Source: Halanaerobiales bacterium
Lineage (GTDB): Bacteria; Bacillota_F; Halanaerobiia; Halanaerobiales; DTU029
DNA: 30,582 nucleotides
NCBI GenBank assembly: GCA_016278415.1
Contig: JADQBV010000416.1
Span: 1-30,582 of the forward strand
Direction: 5' to 3'
Shown here: positions 23,222 to 30,582 of the stretch, piece by piece
Layout of the letters: each line of letters opens with the position of its first letter
How positions within the stretch are numbered: the stretch's first letter is position 1
The notes under the pieces: generated by a model
Seen by the model: only the letters and a program-made list of their open reading frames with translations
The model's database searches: none
What the model was told of the DNA's origin: nothing
Position numbers and translations under genes: made by a program

Positions 23222-24507
23222 CTTTCTAGCACCTCCAATACTTCCTTCATATCCCCAGCAAGATTAAAATCTATATTGGGAAATTCATTTTTAATATCAG
23301 TCAATCTTAGATCGTCCAGCATATTACCATTATTATTAAATATTATACTTGGTAATATTATAATATCTGGTTTATCTTTTTTATTATTCAGAGTTTTAAT
23401 GATATCCTCTCCTGTTAATAATCCAGTAACAGTAACGGAATTCCCAAAAAACTTATTAATAACAGGAATAGTAGATATAGTGAGTTCCTTAATTTTTTTA
23501 AGTTCTTCTATAACAGGTTTTAAAGCCTTATTACCTAATTCCCCTGTGATGATACCCACATTTTTATTTTTTACTTTTTTGGGTAGTATAAGATTTGAAA
23601 ATTCATTATAAAATAAACGAGTTAAGCCGATTCCATTTTCAATTTGGCAAAAATCATTGTAATGATCATATTCCGGTATCTCCTTTTCTGCTAGAAAATA
23701 AAATTCATCAGAGAGATATAGAAAATTTTCGTCAAATTGATTCTCTAATTTCTTTTGCCAGTTTGATATCTGATCAATTACAACTTGAGCACCCTTATTA
23801 TCATATCGGTCTAAATCAGTTAGATTATTTCTAAAATCTGTTAATCCGACAGGAACAATACCAATTGATAGTACCTGTGGATATAAAGATATTAGCTCAT
23901 CAATACTTTTGTCTAACTCCTGCATATCGTTATAGCCTGGACACAAAACAATTTGTGTATGAAAACTAATCCCGTTTTCAGCAAATAATTTTAATTGCTC
24001 CATTATTTTAGCTGCTTCTGGATTTTTCATCATCTTAACCCTTAAACTTGGATTAGTAGTATGTACAGATATATAAAGAGGACTTAAATTAAGTCGTAGA
24101 ATCCTTTTAATCTCACTATCATTCAAATTAGTAAGTGTTATAAAGCTTCCTTGTAAAAAAGAAAACCGATAATCATCATCTTTTAAACACAATGTCTCTC
24201 TCATACCTTCTGGTTGTTGTTTTACAAAGCAGAAGAGACAGTTATTCTTACAATTTTTCAATTGATCATATATAATTCCATCTATCATTATACCTAAATT
24301 TTCATCAGGATATTTTGTAATCTCTAACTCCCATAATTGTCCATCTTTCTTCTCCACTGTTAATACAAATGTATCAGCAGCAATACCATATTGATAATCT
24401 ATGTAATCCTTTATAAGCTGCCCATTAATCTCTATTAATTTATCACCAGTAGATAAGCCCATTTCATCAGCTATACTACCTGCTTGAACATCCGAAATTT
24501 CAACCAT
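23218..24507 (-). CDS. PDZ / radical-SAM-like DUF512 protein
   Basis: 429 residues. A short PDZ-like N-terminus (VEISDVQAGSIADEMGLSTG, then DKLIEING) precedes an Fe-S cluster motif C-x3-C-x2-C, seen as CKNNCLFCFVKQQPEGMR near residue 86. A TIM-barrel-like radical SAM core follows (LYISVHTTNPSLRVKMM; QIVLCPGYND), then the DUF512 region (DEFYFLAEKEIPEY...NGIGLTRLF). The family is widespread in spore-forming and other Firmicutes, usually next to der; its reaction is not known. ATG GTT GAA is the start, with AGGAGG upstream. Confidence 0.88.
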   Translation of the reverse strand: MVEISDVQAGSIADEMGLSTGDKLIEINGQLIKDYIDYQYGIAADTFVLTVEKKDGQLWELEITKYPDENLGIMIDGIIYDQLKNCKNNCLFCFVKQQPEGMRETLCLKDDDYRFSFLQGSFITLTNLNDSEIKRILRLNLSPLYISVHTTNPSLRVKMMKNPEAAKIMEQLKLFAENGISFHTQIVLCPGYNDMQELDKSIDELISLYPQVLSIGIVPVGLTDFRNNLTDLDRYDNKGAQVVIDQISNWQKKLENQFDENFLYLSDEFYFLAEKEIPEYDHYNDFCQIENGIGLTRLFYNEFSNLILPKKVKNKNVGIITGELGNKALKPVIEELKKIKELTISTIPVINKFFGNSVTVTGLLTGEDIIKTLNNKKDKPDIIILPSIIFNNNGNMLDDLRLTDIKNEFPNIDFNLAGDMKEVLEVLER

Positions 24508-24553
24508 TCCATCATTTACCTCCTGTAAAGAGATAATATCATATTTTAATCAA

Positions 24554-25024
24554 CTAAGCAATATTAAATTCGGCAATTTTCGCCTTAACCCGACTAACTG
24601 TATTAATAAACTTAGTATAGTTGAGTTTTAACCCTAATACAGTTAAAAAACGACCAGGAAATACAAGTCCTAAGCCGCGAGACATAAAGCCTCCAATCCT
24701 TACTAGTATGTTTACATTCTTTAAAGTATCTACAATAATGACTTCTTCTTCTGGAATATTATCTTTCTCCATTAAATCCTTTAATAATTGCTTTACTATC
24801 TTATCTGACCCTCCCATTCCTTGTATATATACCTGATTTTCAAATTCATCATTACCATAGTAAAAAGGAATTCCAATTTGCTTACTTGTAGTTTGATCAA
24901 AATAAGGAATCTGTAAAATATCTTTTTTCTTAGGTTTTTTATCACTAGGCAAAAATCCTATATGAATCGCTGCTGATAATACAGATGAATGCGCGCCTCC
25001 ATAACAATGATAAATAATAATCAT
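24554..25024 (-). CDS. DUF3189 family protein
   Basis: 156 residues. The N-terminus MIIIYHCYGGAHSSVLSAAI combines a beta strand with an HCYGGAHSS loop, like a phosphate- or nucleotide-binding turn. It is followed by LPYFDQTT-like and YIQGMGGSDKI segments, the DUF3189 pattern found in Clostridia near der and DUF512. Function is unknown. ATG at 25024 with GGGTGAT a little far upstream. A smaller relative lies directly upstream (25086-25529), so this is a tandem pair. Confidence 0.8.
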   Translation of the reverse strand: MIIIYHCYGGAHSSVLSAAIHIGFLPSDKKPKKKDILQIPYFDQTTSKQIGIPFYYGNDEFENQVYIQGMGGSDKIVKQLLKDLMEKDNIPEEEVIIVDTLKNVNILVRIGGFMSRGLGLVFPGRFLTVLGLKLNYTKFINTVSRVKAKIAEFNIA

Positions 25025-25085
25025 AATATATATATCACCCTTTTTTACTTTTTATATTACGTGGTTTGAAATGTCCGATAACTTT

Positions 25086-25529
25086 TTAAACTTTTGGTAA
25101 ACTAAAAAGTCCATTAGTATCATTTTCCAATATTTCTTTATATACTTTATGAATTCCTTTTTTATTAAAATAGTTAGACAAATCTTCTAGTTTTATTTCA
25201 CTTAAATACATAGCTATTCTAAAATATAAATTTTCAAAATTATACAAATCATAAATACTATAATCCATCTCTATATTAAGAATCTCAACATAACCCTCTA
25301 GAGCCTGCTTAGTAATTTTCTTTTTTTTACCTCCCGCAAGCAAGTATAATTTTTCGCCGTTTTTACTATAATCTAATTCGATAAATACCCTTGAACTATT
25401 AGCAATTTTCTTATAATTGCTTAAGGCTTTATTAGATATTTTATTTAGTGAAATATTTTTTCTATCATTTATGTATAATTCTATTAAAAAAAAGGGCAAG
25501 ACATTCATGTATTTACAATGAAAAATAAT
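25086..25529 (-). CDS. DUF3189-like protein, probable AUU start
   Basis: A 147-residue protein when read from AUU at 25529; the first ATG is at 25508. The ATG has no ribosome-binding site and would remove a strand. The in-frame stretch upstream reads VIIFHCKYMNVLPFF, aligning with MIIIYHCYGGAHSS of the adjacent DUF3189 protein. Nine bases before the AUU is GGGGGAG, overlapping the stop of the previous gene. No ATG, GTG or TTG exists between that stop and 25508. The remainder is Lys/Asn-rich and helical (about residues 80-140). It lacks the Gly-Gly-Ala-His loop, so it is a divergent paralogue that has lost the putative binding turn. Function unknown. Confidence 0.6.
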   Translation of the reverse strand: MIFHCKYMNVLPFFLIELYINDRKNISLNKISNKALSNYKKIANSSRVFIELDYSKNGEKLYLLAGGKKKKITKQALEGYVEILNIEMDYSIYDLYNFENLYFRIAMYLSEIKLEDLSNYFNKKGIHKVYKEILENDTNGLFSLPKV

Positions 25530-25544
25530 TACTGTAATCTCCCC

Positions 25545-25730
25545 CTAATGTTTTATTATAATCTTTACCCCGTTTTCTAAATCGTGGACCATACCAAGTG
25601 TAAGTCTTGCTAACAAAGTACTTACTCTTTCAAGCTCTTCCTCATCATCTGTAAAAAAAATTGGTGTTCCGCCAGCCACTTTTTTATAATTTTCCTTTCT
25701 TGTTATTATTGCTAAAATATTATCTTCCAT
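25545..25730 (-). CDS. Probable capping complex subunit for YIEGIA (61 aa)
   Basis: The 61-residue product MEDNILAIITRKENYKKVAG...ENGVKIIIKH appears to be a small alpha/beta protein with GGTPIFFTDDEEELERVS in the middle. Its size, sequence flavour and position directly after the YIEGIA gene match the small 'capping complex subunit for YIEGIA' family as I remember it. Start ATG at 25730 with AGGAGGG five bases upstream, overlapping the YIEGIA stop. Biochemical role is not established. Confidence 0.7.
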   Translation of the reverse strand: MEDNILAIITRKENYKKVAGGTPIFFTDDEEELERVSTLLARLTLGMVHDLENGVKIIIKH

Positions 25731-25738
25731 ACACCCTC

Positions 25739-26629
25739 CTAATCTGCTGCTTTTTTACCCATTTTATCACTAAGTGGTTTCCTCTGTGAACTTTCTAATA
25801 CAGGAATACGTTTAACAGCCTCTTTTATAAATATCTTATCTGGTTCTTGAGGAATAAAAATAATATTCAGAGTGCCATAATCAATATTTAACCTAGCTAA
25901 TGGTGTAAATTGTTGCAATCCTTTATCTAATTTTATGCCCATTAGAATACTTAAATCATGGAGAATAGCCTGTCTTTGTCCAAGGCTTGCTAGAGTTGCT
26001 CTAGCATTCTCATCTTTAGGTACTACCTTTATTCCAATTCCCTCATCATACCATTTTTGAAATGCTTCATTTTCACCTACATTCATTATTATTACTTCAC
26101 CAATTCCAATATTTTTTCCTTTAAAATTAAGTTCTACAATCTCAATTTCTGCAATATCACCAACACTTGCACCCTTCATAAACCAGTGTAATATATATCC
26201 TATAATTCCTCCACCAATGATTGCTATTATAAAATTACTATAATAATATAAAAGACTTGTAGCAAGAGAAGTTAATAAAGCCAGGTAATTCCTGGCTTCA
26301 AATAATTTTGCTATCCCTTCAATATATGCTTCACCTCTAGGAACTAATTCTGTTAATTCTATCCGGTTTAAGCTATCCCTTTCCATACTCCTAACATCCC
26401 GAAATTGTTGAGCACCTATAGTTAAAAAGGTAACAGCTATATACTCCTCTGCTGCTAGTGCTGGAACAACTAATGCACCAAGAGCAGCTGCAATCATCCC
26501 TAAGGTTAAGTGTATTGCATAGGAATGTGGAAAACTAGGGAATTGTCGATAATCAATCTTTAACATAAACGCCCTAGCTAATGTTCCTAATAAAACACTT
26601 GTTAAAAACAGTCCACCATATTCAAACAT
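25739..26629 (-). CDS. YIEGIA family membrane protein
   Basis: This 296-residue membrane protein carries the name-giving motif within RGEAYIEGIAKLFEARNY (about residues 99-116). Four hydrophobic segments lie in the N-terminal half, and a soluble C-terminal half includes VVPKDENARATLASLGQRQA and ends KPLSDKMGKKAAD. The family is restricted to endospore formers and sits with spoIIP, DUF1614 and der genes, pointing to a sporulation role, though its activity is undescribed as far as I know. ATG at 26629 three bases after the spoIIP stop; GAGGAG within the spoIIP end is the likely ribosome-binding site. Confidence 0.85.
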   Translation of the reverse strand: MFEYGGLFLTSVLLGTLARAFMLKIDYRQFPSFPHSYAIHLTLGMIAAALGALVVPALAAEEYIAVTFLTIGAQQFRDVRSMERDSLNRIELTELVPRGEAYIEGIAKLFEARNYLALLTSLATSLLYYYSNFIIAIIGGGIIGYILHWFMKGASVGDIAEIEIVELNFKGKNIGIGEVIIMNVGENEAFQKWYDEGIGIKVVPKDENARATLASLGQRQAILHDLSILMGIKLDKGLQQFTPLARLNIDYGTLNIIFIPQEPDKIFIKEAVKRIPVLESSQRKPLSDKMGKKAAD

Positions 26630-26632
26630 CTA

Positions 26633-27706
26633 TTATTTATCTCCTCTATCAATAATTTCTCTAGCAAAGAAATTCTTTATCCTCTTGATGACACCATCAA
26701 TACTTCCTTCATTAATAAATAAGAAGGCAAGCATTCCAAGAACAACAATCCCAATTATCCAGCTTATTGTAGATATAATACTTCTATTTTCAGAAGCACT
26801 ACCCTTAGCCTGCTCAGAACCACTACCATACAAAAGTTTATTTATAGAGGTAGCTAGTAATTGAGCACTTGCTGCAGCTTGTTCCTTAGTTGTAACATGT
26901 GTACCAAACTCTAATAGAAGAGAGTGGGCAGATAATTGTTGATTATAACTCCCCCCACCATAAAATATACCTCTGATTAAATCTGGATAATTTTTGTCAG
27001 TAATTGCCTTTAAACTTTTTGCGAATTGGTCATTAACTTTCCTATTTGGGTTCTGACGACCCACTACTAATCTTACTTGACTAATTGTTTTACCATTTAT
27101 TTTTGTTAGATATTCTTCTTCACGTGGAATTGCATCTCTGTGAACATCAAAAATTGCATCAGGTCTCTTCTTCATTATATCTGTTGCTGTATCTCTTGAT
27201 CGTTCATAGGCAGCACCATCATGAGGTAAGTGAAGATCTTCCAGTTTTAAAACTTTAATACCTTTTTTCTCTAATTCATTTTTTAGTGCATTACCGACTT
27301 CATAAATTTCACCTTTACCTGAAACATTATCAGGCCCAGGTAGATAAGATTCGCCATTATGTGTATGATAGATTCCTATCAACTTGGAACCCTGAGCTGC
27401 AAGAGGAGTTAAAACATTAGATTGATATCCAAGACTTGCAAATAAATCTATCTCCCCTTTGTTTTCAGCTACAGCCCTATGTCCATTAACAGATACTACT
27501 AAATATTCTATATTATCTTCACTAATATATTTATCACCAACAGTAACACCCATGGCAGTTCCAAATATATAATCTCCCTCTTCATCATATACACTAACAA
27601 CATTTTCTTCAGTGTGGCCAATATTGTCTGCGGTAACATTCACACTAAATATCAAAAAGCTTAAAATTATAAATATAATTAATCTCAAAACATTGGATAG
27701 TTTCAT
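26633..27706 (-). CDS. spoIIP: Stage II sporulation protein P (peptidoglycan amidase/endopeptidase)
   Basis: 357 residues. SpoIIP works with SpoIID and SpoIIM in the engulfment complex and cleaves peptidoglycan cross-links and stem peptides. Sequence signs: an N-terminal membrane anchor (VLRLIIFIILSFLIFSVNV), zinc-site motifs IGIYHTHNGESYLPG near residue 105 and FDVHRDAIPREE near 186, and LLLEFGTH near 268. A C-terminal membrane segment (ISWIIGIVVLGMLAFLFI) precedes a basic tail. The latter is unusual compared with Bacillus SpoIIP, which has only the N-terminal anchor. The start at 27706 is preferred to 27715 because AGGAGGG abuts the upstream ATG. Confidence 0.93.
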   Translation of the reverse strand: MKLSNVLRLIIFIILSFLIFSVNVTADNIGHTEENVVSVYDEEGDYIFGTAMGVTVGDKYISEDNIEYLVVSVNGHRAVAENKGEIDLFASLGYQSNVLTPLAAQGSKLIGIYHTHNGESYLPGPDNVSGKGEIYEVGNALKNELEKKGIKVLKLEDLHLPHDGAAYERSRDTATDIMKKRPDAIFDVHRDAIPREEEYLTKINGKTISQVRLVVGRQNPNRKVNDQFAKSLKAITDKNYPDLIRGIFYGGGSYNQQLSAHSLLLEFGTHVTTKEQAAASAQLLATSINKLLYGSGSEQAKGSASENRSIISTISWIIGIVVLGMLAFLFINEGSIDGVIKRIKNFFAREIIDRGDK

Positions 27707-27720
27707 ATTTAACATCCCTC

Positions 27721-28344
27721 CTAATGCTCCTCTTTGTGACCACCCTGTAATCGTTCTCTGGATTCGCCAATTAGTTCTGCTATTAATACAGCAAATATAC
27801 CAGAAAGTACTATACTATCAAAAACCCCTGCACCACCTAATCTGACCTGTGCATTTATACTCCCTGACAATGCACGAAAAAAGGTAAAAAGGTTAAAAGT
27901 TAAATAACCCAGTGTACCGGCAATAAAAGCCCCCCTTCGTGATCTTCCTAATATATAGGAGATTATTCCGCCACTTACAGCAAATAAATACATAGGATCT
28001 ATAATATCTCTTCCGTGTCCAAAGTTACTAAAAACAAGACTAATACCATAAATTGTAGCACCAGTTAAGATTATAGCAATAGATGTTCGTATCCACTCTT
28101 TTGCCGAACCAGCTTTAGTTAATACATAAATGGATAAAATGATTGGCACTAAAGCCCCTCCAATATTTATAGTCAATAATGGTCTTCTACTAATCGTAAC
28201 TTCAAAAAAACTTCCGATTATCATTAAAGCAATCACAAATAAAACAGATGAATCTGTTAAATATAGTTTATCCAAGACTCTATCAGCTGCTCCTAAATAT
28301 ACAATCAGTCCTACAACGAGTAATATAATAATTCCTATCGTCAT
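27721..28344 (-). CDS. DUF1614-like multipass membrane protein
   Basis: 207 residues with about six or seven hydrophobic helices. Family-like motifs are LTINIGGALVPIILSIYVL near residue 57 and RLGGAGVFDSIVLSGIFAVL near residue 169, with GRSRRGAFIAG on a loop. The tail is short and charged (ESRERLQGGHKEEH). It resembles DUF1614 proteins, known only as conserved membrane proteins. It is the first gene of the run leading through spoIIP to gpsA, directly after the ispH-rpsA terminator. ATG at 28344 with GGAGGTG upstream. Its stop overlaps the spoIIP Shine-Dalgarno. Confidence 0.75.
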   Translation of the reverse strand: MTIGIIILLVVGLIVYLGAADRVLDKLYLTDSSVLFVIALMIIGSFFEVTISRRPLLTINIGGALVPIILSIYVLTKAGSAKEWIRTSIAIILTGATIYGISLVFSNFGHGRDIIDPMYLFAVSGGIISYILGRSRRGAFIAGTLGYLTFNLFTFFRALSGSINAQVRLGGAGVFDSIVLSGIFAVLIAELIGESRERLQGGHKEEH

Positions 28345-28403
28345 ATTTACACCTCCAGTTATTTCATTTAGGACTATTATTCCCGTTATATAATTCTATA
28401 TAC

Positions 28404-28437
28404 AAAAAAAGTCCTGCTATTTGAATAGCAGGACTTT
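28404..28437 (-). terminator. Terminator of ispH-rpsA
   Basis: AAAGTCCTGCTATT and AATAGCAGGACTTT (28408-28421 and 28424-28437) are a perfect 14-bp inverted repeat, followed on the minus strand by a T-run. It sits 60 bases past the ispH-rpsA stop and isolates that gene from the DUF1614-gpsA run. Confidence 0.93.
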
Positions 28438-28498
28438 CGAATTACGGTATTTATTTAACTATAAATTATATATTTATAATCTATTTTCTCTTTTAAAT

Positions 28499-30582
28499 CT
28501 AATCTTCTTTATTAAATATATCTCCAACTAAATCTCTTATTGTAACACCACTGCTACCATCATCATTATTATCATTATTAGATGGAGACTTTGATGTTGT
28601 AACTTTAGGTTTAGAGGTAGATGTATGTTTAGTAGGAGCTGGCTTTTCCTGTAATTCCTTAATACTTAGACCAACTCTTTTTTGATCCTCACTTATACTG
28701 ATTATCTTAACCTGTATTTCTTCTTTAACACTAATAACTTCATCAGGTGTCTTAACATGTCTATGTGACAATTGAGAAATATGAATAAGCCCTTCTACTC
28801 CGCTTTCAATTTCTACAAATGCACCAAAATCAACGATCTTAGTTACAGTACCTGTAACTACTTCACCTTCATAGTGTTTTTTTACAAACTCTTCCCAAGG
28901 ATCAGGTAATAATTGTTTGTATCCTAAAGAAATTCTTTCTTCTTCTACATCAACACTTAAAATCTTAACTTCAATTTCCTGACCTTCATCAAATACCTCT
29001 GATGGATGACCTATCCTACCCCAAGACATTTCAGATATATGTAAAAGACCTTCAACTCCACCGATATCTACAAAAGCACCAAAATCAACAAGCTTAGTGA
29101 TTGTACCCTTAATTGTTTTACCTTCTTCAAGTTTTTCTAGAGTTTCTTCTTTCTTTTCTGATCTTTCACCTTCTAAGACTTCTTTAGCAGAAAGAACAAC
29201 ATTATTATTATCTCTTTCAACCTCAATGACCTTTAATCTTAAAGTTTCTCCAATATAATCATCCAAATCTTCAACAAAGCCTATAGCTACATGAGAAGCA
29301 GGTATAAAACCTCTCAATCCAATATCTACTACTAAGCCACCTTTTACTACCTTAGTAACTTCTGCCTCTATAACTTGATCATTCTCATAGGCTTCCATGA
29401 TATCTTCCCATGCTTTCTCATAATCTGCTCGCTTTTTGGATAATACCATATTGCCTTCATCATCTTCTAAGGTAAGGATTACAACTTCAATTTTTTCATT
29501 TAATTCCACTACATCTTTTGGATCAGATATACTTCTATGTGATAATTCCCTTAAGGGTATAAAACCATCAGTTTTATAATTGACATCTACATAGATACCA
29601 TCTTCTTTAATTTGACTTACAGTACCTGTAACGATTTGACCTTTCTTTAGGTCAGCTATATCGTTAACACTGTAATCTATCTGTTCTGCAGATTCTTCAG
29701 TTTCTGTTGAGTCTTCTTCAACTTCTTCAGTTTCATCTGCAACTGTTTCATTTTCTTCATCTGATTCTGCTGCAATTTCGACATTTTCGTCTACATCTTT
29801 TTCTGCTGTAATCTCTGCCTCGTTGTTTACCCCTTCCTCTTCAATGTTCTGATCAACTTTTACTTCTTTTTCTTCTTCGCTCATAGCCTCAATTACCTCC
29901 TTGATTAACCAATCCGGGGTTGATGCCCCCGCTGTTATCCCAATTTTTTTCTTTTCTTCTAACCATTGCTTATCAATTTCAGCAACAGTTTCTATATGAT
30001 AAGTTGGAGTATCAGTTTTAGCACAAATTTCAGAAAGTCTATTTGTATTTGCACTATTGTGTCCTCCAATTACAAACATAACATCAACTTTTTCTGCTAA
30101 TTCCGCAGCTGACTGCTGCCTTGTTTCTGTAGTATTACATATTGTATTATATACCTTTAATTCCTTAACATCCTCAATAACAGATGATATAAGCTCCCTA
30201 AACGAACCCGGTGATTTTGTAGTTTGTGCAACAAAACCAAGTTTATTCTTGGTTTTAATAGAATCTAACTCACTTTGATTACTGATAATAATAGCTTTTT
30301 TATCTGTAGCACCATATATACCAACGACTTCAGGATGATCATGATCGCCATATATAATAGTCTGATAACCGCTATCTATCAGTTCTTTTGCATATTGTTG
30401 GGCTTTCTTAACAAAAGGACAGGTAGTATCTAAAACCTGCAATCCCTTGTTTTTTGCCTTTTCTATAATATTAGGTGGAACACCATGAGATCTTATAATA
30501 ACTGTTCCGCTATCAATATCATCTATAGATTTAATAGGTTTTATACCTAATTTTTCTAAGTTCTTTACAACTTGAGGATTAT
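28499..30582 (-). CDS. ispH: IspH - ribosomal protein S1 fusion, 5' end beyond window
   Basis: The frame is open to the right edge, so the N-terminus, including the first Fe-S cysteine, is missing. The visible IspH part begins NPQVVKNLEKLG at the edge, then IIRSHGVPP, DTTCPFVKKA, GDHDHPEVVG, ICNTTETRQQ, GGHNSANTNRL and AGASTPDWLI, holding the other two cluster cysteines and the substrate Ser/Asn residues. IspH makes IPP and DMAPP from HMBPP in the MEP pathway. A long acidic linker (about 29880-29660) leads to four S1 RNA-binding domains (starting near 29645, 29390, 29130 and 28875), as in clostridial IspH-RpsA fusions. A Ser/Thr/Lys/Asn-rich tail closes it. Confidence 0.95.
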   Translation of the reverse strand, partial: NPQVVKNLEKLGIKPIKSIDDIDSGTVIIRSHGVPPNIIEKAKNKGLQVLDTTCPFVKKAQQYAKELIDSGYQTIIYGDHDHPEVVGIYGATDKKAIIISNQSELDSIKTKNKLGFVAQTTKSPGSFRELISSVIEDVKELKVYNTICNTTETRQQSAAELAEKVDVMFVIGGHNSANTNRLSEICAKTDTPTYHIETVAEIDKQWLEEKKKIGITAGASTPDWLIKEVIEAMSEEEKEVKVDQNIEEEGVNNEAEITAEKDVDENVEIAAESDEENETVADETEEVEEDSTETEESAEQIDYSVNDIADLKKGQIVTGTVSQIKEDGIYVDVNYKTDGFIPLRELSHRSISDPKDVVELNEKIEVVILTLEDDEGNMVLSKKRADYEKAWEDIMEAYENDQVIEAEVTKVVKGGLVVDIGLRGFIPASHVAIGFVEDLDDYIGETLRLKVIEVERDNNNVVLSAKEVLEGERSEKKEETLEKLEEGKTIKGTITKLVDFGAFVDIGGVEGLLHISEMSWGRIGHPSEVFDEGQEIEVKILSVDVEEERISLGYKQLLPDPWEEFVKKHYEGEVVTGTVTKIVDFGAFVEIESGVEGLIHISQLSHRHVKTPDEVISVKEEIQVKIISISEDQKRVGLSIKELQEKPAPTKHTSTSKPKVTTSKSPSNNDNNDDGSSGVTIRDLVGDIFNKED
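29882..29902 (-). promoter_or_regulatory. Internal Shine-Dalgarno and ATG within ispH-rpsA
   Basis: AAGGAGGT (29902-29895), an exact complement of the 16S rRNA tail, precedes an in-frame ATG (29884) by 10 bases, exactly where the IspH domain ends (codons for KEVIEAM) and the acidic linker begins (MSEEEKEVK). Initiation here would give a free 461-residue S1 protein. Confidence 0.45.

Noticed and set aside
1..30582. tRNA, rRNA, CRISPR arrays, insertion sequences, integrases and attachment sites.
   Set aside because: I saw no tRNA-like cloverleaf, no repeat-spacer pattern and no transposase or recombinase reading frame on either strand.

Overview
The window (about 30.6 kb, AT-rich, tightly packed) reads as chromosomal core sequence of an anaerobic, endospore-forming, low-GC Firmicute. 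The closest fit I recognise is the Halanaerobiales or related halophilic Clostridia. Evidence for this is the IspH-ribosomal protein S1 fusion, the spore genes spoIIP and spoIVA, a YIEGIA-family protein with its small partner, the conserved order S1 / der / plsY / gpsA / spoIVA / HU, TrkH-TrkA potassium uptake and a sodium-coupled NSS transporter. The order-level assignment is inference. Almost every gene is on the minus strand; the only convincing plus-strand gene is an OsmC-like protein at 15801-16202. I saw no tRNA, rRNA, CRISPR array, insertion sequence or integrase.

Layout, low to high coordinates (transcription runs right to left). 1-1786: a TGS-domain nucleoside kinase (cut by the window edge) overlapping queG. 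2170-3804: an NSS transporter with a 38-residue MetS-type small subunit. 4203-6749: a head-to-tail pair of M16 zinc-peptidase homologues, one with and one without HxxEH, preceded by a possibly structured leader. 7046-9820: a large UPF0182 membrane protein. 10049-13132: an accessory-looking block with a membrane-anchored VWA protein, a zinc-ribbon/RadC-like JAB protein lacking the catalytic histidines, and a 418-residue unknown protein. Between the JAB and VWA genes lies a dense set of perfect hairpins with competing pairings.

13312-15663: trkH, a small Cys-containing protein and pgsA, ending in a clear terminator. 15801-16202: the OsmC-like gene, convergent with trkA (16534-17850) and a 54-residue Lys-rich protein. 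18028-19966: HU and spoIVA, each with its own terminator. 20245-28344: a long co-directional run with almost no gaps: DUF1614-like membrane protein, spoIIP, YIEGIA, small YIEGIA partner, a DUF3189-like protein, DUF3189, PDZ/radical-SAM DUF512, der, plsY, gpsA. It joins spore-envelope functions to phospholipid synthesis and ribosome assembly. 28499-30582: ispH-rpsA, cut by the right edge.

The observations most worth following are: the multi-hairpin, Shine-Dalgarno-sequestering leader in front of the VWA gene (10737-10922); a perfect internal Shine-Dalgarno plus ATG inside ispH-rpsA that could make free S1; an apparent AUU start for the DUF3189-like gene; the degenerate JAB/unknown-protein block; and several very small genes (metS, the 54-residue trkA neighbour, the YIEGIA partner).
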